From contig OX344753.2 in NCBI GenBank assembly GCA_947034885.2, forward strand, positions 26,676,347 through 26,740,346: 64,000 nucleotides of DNA, written 5' to 3'. Shown piece by piece: positions 59,201 through 64,000 of the stretch. Every line of letters starts with the position of its first letter. The first letter of the stretch is position 1. Position numbers and translations under genes: made by a program. The notes beneath the pieces were generated by a model. That model was given only the letters and a program-made list of their open reading frames with translations. It was not told where the DNA came from and searched no databases. Source of the DNA: Thuidium tamariscinum. Lineage: Eukaryota > Streptophyta > Bryopsida > Hypnales > Thuidiaceae.

Positions 59201-62150
59201 TATGCTTAGATGTGCAAAAGAAACAATTTTCAAATTTTTTTTTACTCTTTGCAATAGGAATGGCAATTTTGAGTATTTACATACAAACAAAAAGCTTTTG
59301 GAATACTATTCATTCATATTTTAAATTGATTGATTGAAAAATAGTTATAAAGTATTTTAACTTTGGTTCAAATGTTTTAAATGGATCATATATCATAACA
59401 TGTTAATAACTTCAATTAAACTTCAAAAAATGAAATCCATCATGGAGGTTTAGTTCGACAAAATATACTCTATTTTATTGAAGGTCTTGTCCTTGCCTAC
59501 ACTTTTAACCACTATTAATATTATTCTCTCCCTTTAATTCAAGAGTCTTATTAAAATCTATGACATATAAATTTAAACCTTTATATGTCTTGTTAGCCAA
59601 TAAATGATTAGGCATTTAGGTTTTGAGTGAATAAATGCAAACTTGTTCCAAATAGACAATCAATCTTTTTCTTCCTCCATCCAAATTTTTTTATATTCTC
59701 GTATTAGTTCTTTAAAAAAATCGATCTGATTATTCAAAAATCTCTTATTTGTATATGTTGTATTATTCAAAGACTAATAGAATGTTGACTTTTTAAAAAT
59801 TTCTTCAAGTATTTCATGCAACATATTGACATTTACATTAGCTAATTGCATTGAGAGATGAAAATTAATATGCAAATTGCATTTCATCTATAATATTGTA
59901 CACTCAGGGAAGTGACTAGCGTGAATGTAGAAAACCACGTGAGATATAAAATAGGCTCAATTTAATTTGCAAAAGAAAAATTTTATAACTTTTTTAGATT
60001 TACTATAGGGTTGATAATATGTGCTTTAGTCTATTATAAATAAAGTAGGGTGTTAATTAATTGATCTTTTTTTGGATGTAGTAGAAAAAAATAGAGTGTA
60101 AAATTTAGGATTCTTCTAAACTTCTGTATGTAGTAGGATCAAATAGGATAATTAAAGTCTAATGAGATTTGAAGAAAAAAATGTAAACTTTGCCATCTAT
60201 TTTCAAATACTAGAGGGAAATCCAAATCACAACTAGCTCAGTGAGGTGGTTGAGTGAACTAGCTGAATGAGCTAACATTCTATTGTTTGAAGACAAGGGT
60301 GTTTTGGAGTTTGGATTTTTACTTGTTTCAATTTAATATTTAGTATTTTGAGCCTGTCAATTAAATTAAATAACTTACTTTTGAAAAGTGATTTTGTGAT
60401 ACTTAAGTAGATGCTAAGCTAGATGTAGACTGCTTATTTTTCTAGTCTAATAACCTTTTCATAAGATGTTGGTTCACGAAAACCAAAACTGAGGTTTTAA
60501 TCATTCTTGGGCTATGTTTTGTATTCAAGATTTGTTTGTGTAATTGATTGGGCATGTTCATTCTTTGTCTACTAGGGTTTGTTGCATGAATGCTTTATGA
60601 CTACAAACATTTGTCTACTTTTTCTCCTTTAGCAATTGCATCCCTTGAGGTGGTTTGATGCGGTTATGTGTTTTAGTATTGGATTAGTAGAAGTGTGTAA
60701 ATTTGATTTTGTGGTAGTGCATTGCATGAATATGTCCACATGTTTGTGAATTTCTTGAATGCAAGTGCTTCAATCTTGTGTGCAAAATGGGCATAGAAAA
60801 CAATTTGTTTTTTCAAAATTCTATGATTGCCAGACATCCAAGAAGAACATGGCATTTGAGTCTTCTATTTTGTATGTTGTACTTCTACAACTTAAAAAAA
60901 AATTAGGGAGTTCCAAAATACTCCCCAATAGCTTTTTCTTCTACCAATAGGGAGGAAAAATGCTTGAAAACACATGAATACCCCCACATTAAATAACCCC
61001 CTAGTGCACGTGGTTATCAAATGTAAGGGGAAGAAAATCCCCCAAGATTGTGCACAACAAAGTTAGGATTTCTACCCATAGCCTTCTTCTAGTTCTTTGG
61101 ATCATTTCACTTCCTTTATTTTTGGAGAGTCTTCAATATAATTTTCATAGATTATTGCCAAGTGAACCCCTCAAGGACTAAGAGGATACAATGTGTCTTT
61201 TTCTATCAAGTTCATTTCATATTTTTTTGGACCTTTGATGAATTAATCCTTATAACCATTGATTTCAAGCCTTGTTGCTAATTACTTAGCTTGTTGCCAT
61301 TTTGAAAATTTTATTTATGAAAAATTTATTTTTATTTTTCAGAGATGAAATTACATGTCTTATTTACTTCCCATAAATTTTAGATTTTTTGAGGAAAATT
61401 GATATTTATGAGAATTTTTGAAGAAAAAGTTAAGAAAAATCACATCAAATAGAAACTTGTTTCAAAATTTCACCATGTGTGTACATTACACTCAAAAATA
61501 TCACAGTGCAAACTCAATTTTTGTATCATTCTATAATTGAAATGCAATGAACATTGAAAATACACCCAAAGTTCAAACTACAATAAAATATTCAATATTA
61601 CAAATTTTTCCAAAATTCCAATTGGAGTACATATTAGAATAGGTGACCTTCATTTCATTAGTTGGGATGAAACTTAAAAAATATCATTTTTGTAGAGAAA
61701 TTTCAGATTTAGATCAAGAAGCAGAAACTTCTCAAAATACACTAAAATAACAAATTTTGCCATTTGTTTTTTTACTTACTTCTCAATTACATGAAAACAA
61801 ACACTAACTAGACTAAGAACTTAATTAGATACTCTTCATAACTCAACATGAAAGGTCAACAAACAAAAAAACTACTTCTCATTTCTTTTAAAAACCGTAG
61901 ATTGGCATCCAAACGCCACAAAATGGTGTCAACAGTAGTTGAAGGTTAAAGTAAGAACACTCAATAGTATCATTGTCATTGTACCTAATGGCATCAATGT
62001 GTACACATGATAGTCATTTCAAAATTTAAATGTAGGCATCATTTGTGTCACAAAAAAGATAAAGAATTTTTTTAAAAATATAGGTAGATTATAGATAGCT
62101 TTTCTTTTTAATTAAATGATAAGCTATCTAAAGTTGACCTACTTTTATGT
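56230..62150. other. AT-rich repeat DNA, right flank, no gene seen
   Basis: About 5.9 kb outside the transposon with the same base composition as the palindrome arms. It contains repeat relatives of arm sequence: 56750-56880 (right arm 41930-42060), 58540-59330 (arm 36871 onward), 61145-61200 (arm about 38360) and 61310-61870 (left arm 23050-23630). Order is not conserved, so these are dispersed repeat families, not a third copy of the arm. Open frames are 68 codons or fewer. Confidence 0.6.
61310..61870. repeat. dispersed repeat shared with the palindrome arms
   Basis: Aligns colinearly with 23050-23630: the TTTTTGAGGAAAAT motif, GTGTGTACATTA, CAATAAAATAT, CCAATTGGAG and CTTCATTTCATTAGTTGGG occur in the same order with many substitutions. 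This gives an old copy outside the element against which arm age can be judged. Confidence 0.65.
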
Positions 62151-62512
62151 TCTAGAATCAATGCCTTACATAGAAACTGATTCCATTAGACACATTGACG
62201 CCAATAAGTGCTCCTACCTTAATTACAAATTTTCGAAATTGAAAATTAGTTGTCACAACAAGCATGCACCTTTTTTTCTTTCTTTTTTCTGAAGCGTGCA
62301 CCTTTTTTAATGTAAAACCTCTTTTACACTGATGGTGCATTAAGAAAGCAATGCATTGAGAAATGTACCTGTGCGGTAGAGGACGCATTTAGAGCCAGGT
62401 CTGTTTATCCCTTGCCTCCACAATGGGGATTGGGGAAGGCTATACCTGACTGACGCGTGGCTGCCTCAGGCACGGGCTTCAATAGCAAGTCAATGCTGAT
62501 GCTTCTTTCTAC
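62151..62512. other. transition from AT-rich repeats to genic DNA
   Basis: GC rises from about 62380. No gene is supported. The 76-codon minus frame here is in low-complexity sequence. Confidence 0.35.
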
Positions 62513-62938
62513 TTGACTGGGTTTCGGTTGCAGGCAATCTGGCAATGGACGTCAAAGTGTAGTTGCATTTGCACGACTCGATTACTCGATACATTCCGTG
62601 GTGCAGCTCCTGAAATTTCCGACTTCGTGTGCCGGAAATTTCCGTTGCCGATGACATTGAGTGTGAAAATTGCAGAAATTATTGAAGCTTCGAAAAGGCA
62701 TCATCGTTCAAACTTTGATGCGGACTTCGCTCACTCTTCAGTTCGTTTGAAGGGTGTTGATTATCGAGCTCGCGTTCTCATCGCACATCTCATATCGCAC
62801 ATTGCCATCACCAGGAAATTTGTGTCTTCGTCATTCGGATTCTTTCGTTGGGGATTAGGGCTGCTCGACTACTTGGGTGGGCTCGCTTTCTGCCGATGCT
62901 TTCTGTTCTCATATTTTTTCTCATTTGGGGTGTGCTAG
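62513..62938 (+). CDS. 141-codon ORF in genic DNA, unrecognised
   Basis: A GC-richer frame starting MTGFRLQAIWQW and including CRKFPLPMTLSVKIAEIIEA, SKRHHRSNFDADFAHSSVRL, RARVLIAHLISHIAITRKF and a hydrophobic, aromatic end (GLLDYLGGLAFC, FLFSYFFSF). The last 25 residues look like a chance run through T-rich DNA or an intron start, so only the first part may be coding, or the whole may be a transcribed leader. I know no family match. Confidence 0.3.
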   Translation: MTGFRLQAIWQWTSKCSCICTTRLLDTFRGAAPEISDFVCRKFPLPMTLSVKIAEIIEASKRHHRSNFDADFAHSSVRLKGVDYRARVLIAHLISHIAITRKFVSSSFGFFRWGLGLLDYLGGLAFCRCFLFSYFFSFGVC

Positions 62939-64000
62939 ACACAAAGGCGATCTGATGTGCAATGCGGATTGAGGGGTCGTCGGTAGAGATGTGACCAGGG
63001 GCGCAATAAGAAAGGAGACACGGGTTTTAGGCTTTTAGTTCAGTGGTCGTTATTGTGAGAATGAAATTTTCTTTTGTGGTCGTGAGAGGACTTTAAGGCG
63101 CTACTGGATGAATTGTCTGGATACTGTTTGAATAAGCTATGAGTTTTTGAAATTTGACCTAATAGTGAGGTCCCAATTACGATCTTAGACTACCCGAGAA
63201 CTTCAAGTATTGCGTCTAGGATGTATCTCATGAAATAATCAATAGAACCTAGAAGTATCTCATTTCTTATAAGTCATACGTGTGTTTACATGGCACTTGC
63301 ATAGTGAATGGGTTTTCTACCTTAATGAGGGTATGCTGCTGCTGCTGATCCGGTTCTTTGGATTGCTTCGCCAGCTGATGGGATATGTTTATACTGCTGC
63401 TTGCATTCTAGGGCTTCAGTGATCTTTGTCTTGTAATTTGTTTGCCTTTAGGCCACAATGTTTGCAATGTCAGAACTTGTTTTGTGTAGGGACTGTGACC
63501 TAATTTTTTGGGGCCACAAGGTTGTTATGCGACTCGGATTACTATCCTATACATGCATAGTGTTTTCTTTTCTTGTGCCGCTCTGTGGCAATATCGTATG
63601 GTGTTCAGTCCGCACCTTGAATTCAGGTTGTAGTTAAAAGTTCTAGACAATGTCACATTCTGTGCATTTTGAGGTTTCGTTTTCTTGTACAACTATCCAC
63701 TTTTGTATTCTTTGCATATTTTAGCTGTGATAGCAATCATTCTAATTAATGTGTCGGAAATCTCTGCACTTGGGAGCTTGCTAGGGGTTTTCCACATGCC
63801 AAATCTAAGGTCGAGTGATATCGCCGTCGCAGGAATGGGTCATTTACTTGAAATGAAATTGAAATTCATCGCCTTGAACTCAAGAGTCTTCGCACTCTTG
63901 CTCGGATGATGATTTCTTTTTTAAATTGCAGGCTGGTCGGGTTTCAGACGCATTGACAGTATATGTGAGCTTTGCATTGCAAAATTGGGAACTGCTACTC
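62939..64000. other. genic-looking DNA, no gene resolved
   Basis: Composition is like the introns and leaders of other genes in this window (T-rich with GC-richer patches). A 74-codon plus-strand frame at 63685-63909 starts hydrophobic (LYSLHILAVIAIILINV) but has no further support. The gene probably continues beyond the window. Confidence 0.3.

Noticed and set aside
56230-62150. A third, diverged copy of the palindrome arm
   Set aside because: The shared segments are in a different order and orientation from the arm, so they are independent dispersed repeats.
1-64000. tRNA, rRNA, CRISPR array or bacterial operon
   Set aside because: No B-box-like GGTTCGANTCC, no conserved rRNA core, no regularly spaced identical short repeats, and spliced eukaryotic exons throughout.

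Overview
This is nuclear DNA of a land plant. The evidence is exon/intron structure with GT-AG junctions, a plant-type F-box/kelch gene, a mitochondrial enoyl-CoA reductase with several introns, and about 70% AT intergenic DNA full of degenerate repeats. The base composition and F-box type fit a bryophyte (moss-like) genome best, but this is inference. There are no bacterial-style operons, and I saw no rRNA, tRNA or CRISPR.

Layout. (1) 1-760 is GC-richer and gene-like, with a candidate first exon at 289-438. (2) 760-5990 is AT-rich repeat DNA, including one copy of a hairpin-bearing repeat (here called R1) and a 526-bp inverted-repeat element at 5485-6010. (3) 6078-6593 (minus) is the 3' half of an F-box/kelch pseudogene; its 5' half lies at 52784-54436 (minus). 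The two halves join in the same codon frame and are separated by about 46 kb. (4) That 46 kb (6594-52779) begins and ends with the same 24-bp inverted repeat (CACTGGGAGC..., CACTA-like) and is flanked by TTG (CAA on the coding strand). I read it as one giant or nested DNA transposon inserted in the F-box gene. (5) Inside the element are: a degenerate transposase-like gene of about 1,040 codons with five in-frame stops and no frameshift (8416-11544, minus); R1 repeats; and a giant palindrome.

The palindrome. Two arms of 16,749 bp (14709-31457 and 35724-52472), apparently identical, surround a 199-bp asymmetric spacer. Each arm carries an intact 312-codon zinc-ribbon ORF, at least five exons of a mitochondrial trans-2-enoyl-CoA reductase (MECR) without its C-terminal end, and a 216-codon CxCxxC zinc-finger ORF at the palindrome centre. 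The centre is present twice in the scaffold: 29206-33072 equals 33273-37139. A 200-N gap lies between the copies, and the simplest reading is two contigs overlapping by 3,867 bp that were never merged. Collapsing them gives one palindrome and an element of about 42.1 kb.

(6) 54.4-56.2 kb is a GC-intermediate flank with one coding-like exon. 56.2-62.1 kb is AT-rich and shares dispersed repeats with the palindrome arms. 62.4-64.0 kb is again gene-like but unrecognised.

How the parts may work together: a CACTA-like element (zinc-finger ORF near the centre, inverted termini, short-motif subterminal repeats) appears to have captured host gene pieces, then become an inverted duplication, and disrupted an F-box gene that has since decayed. 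Arm identity was established from equal ORF pairs and spot comparisons, not from a full alignment.
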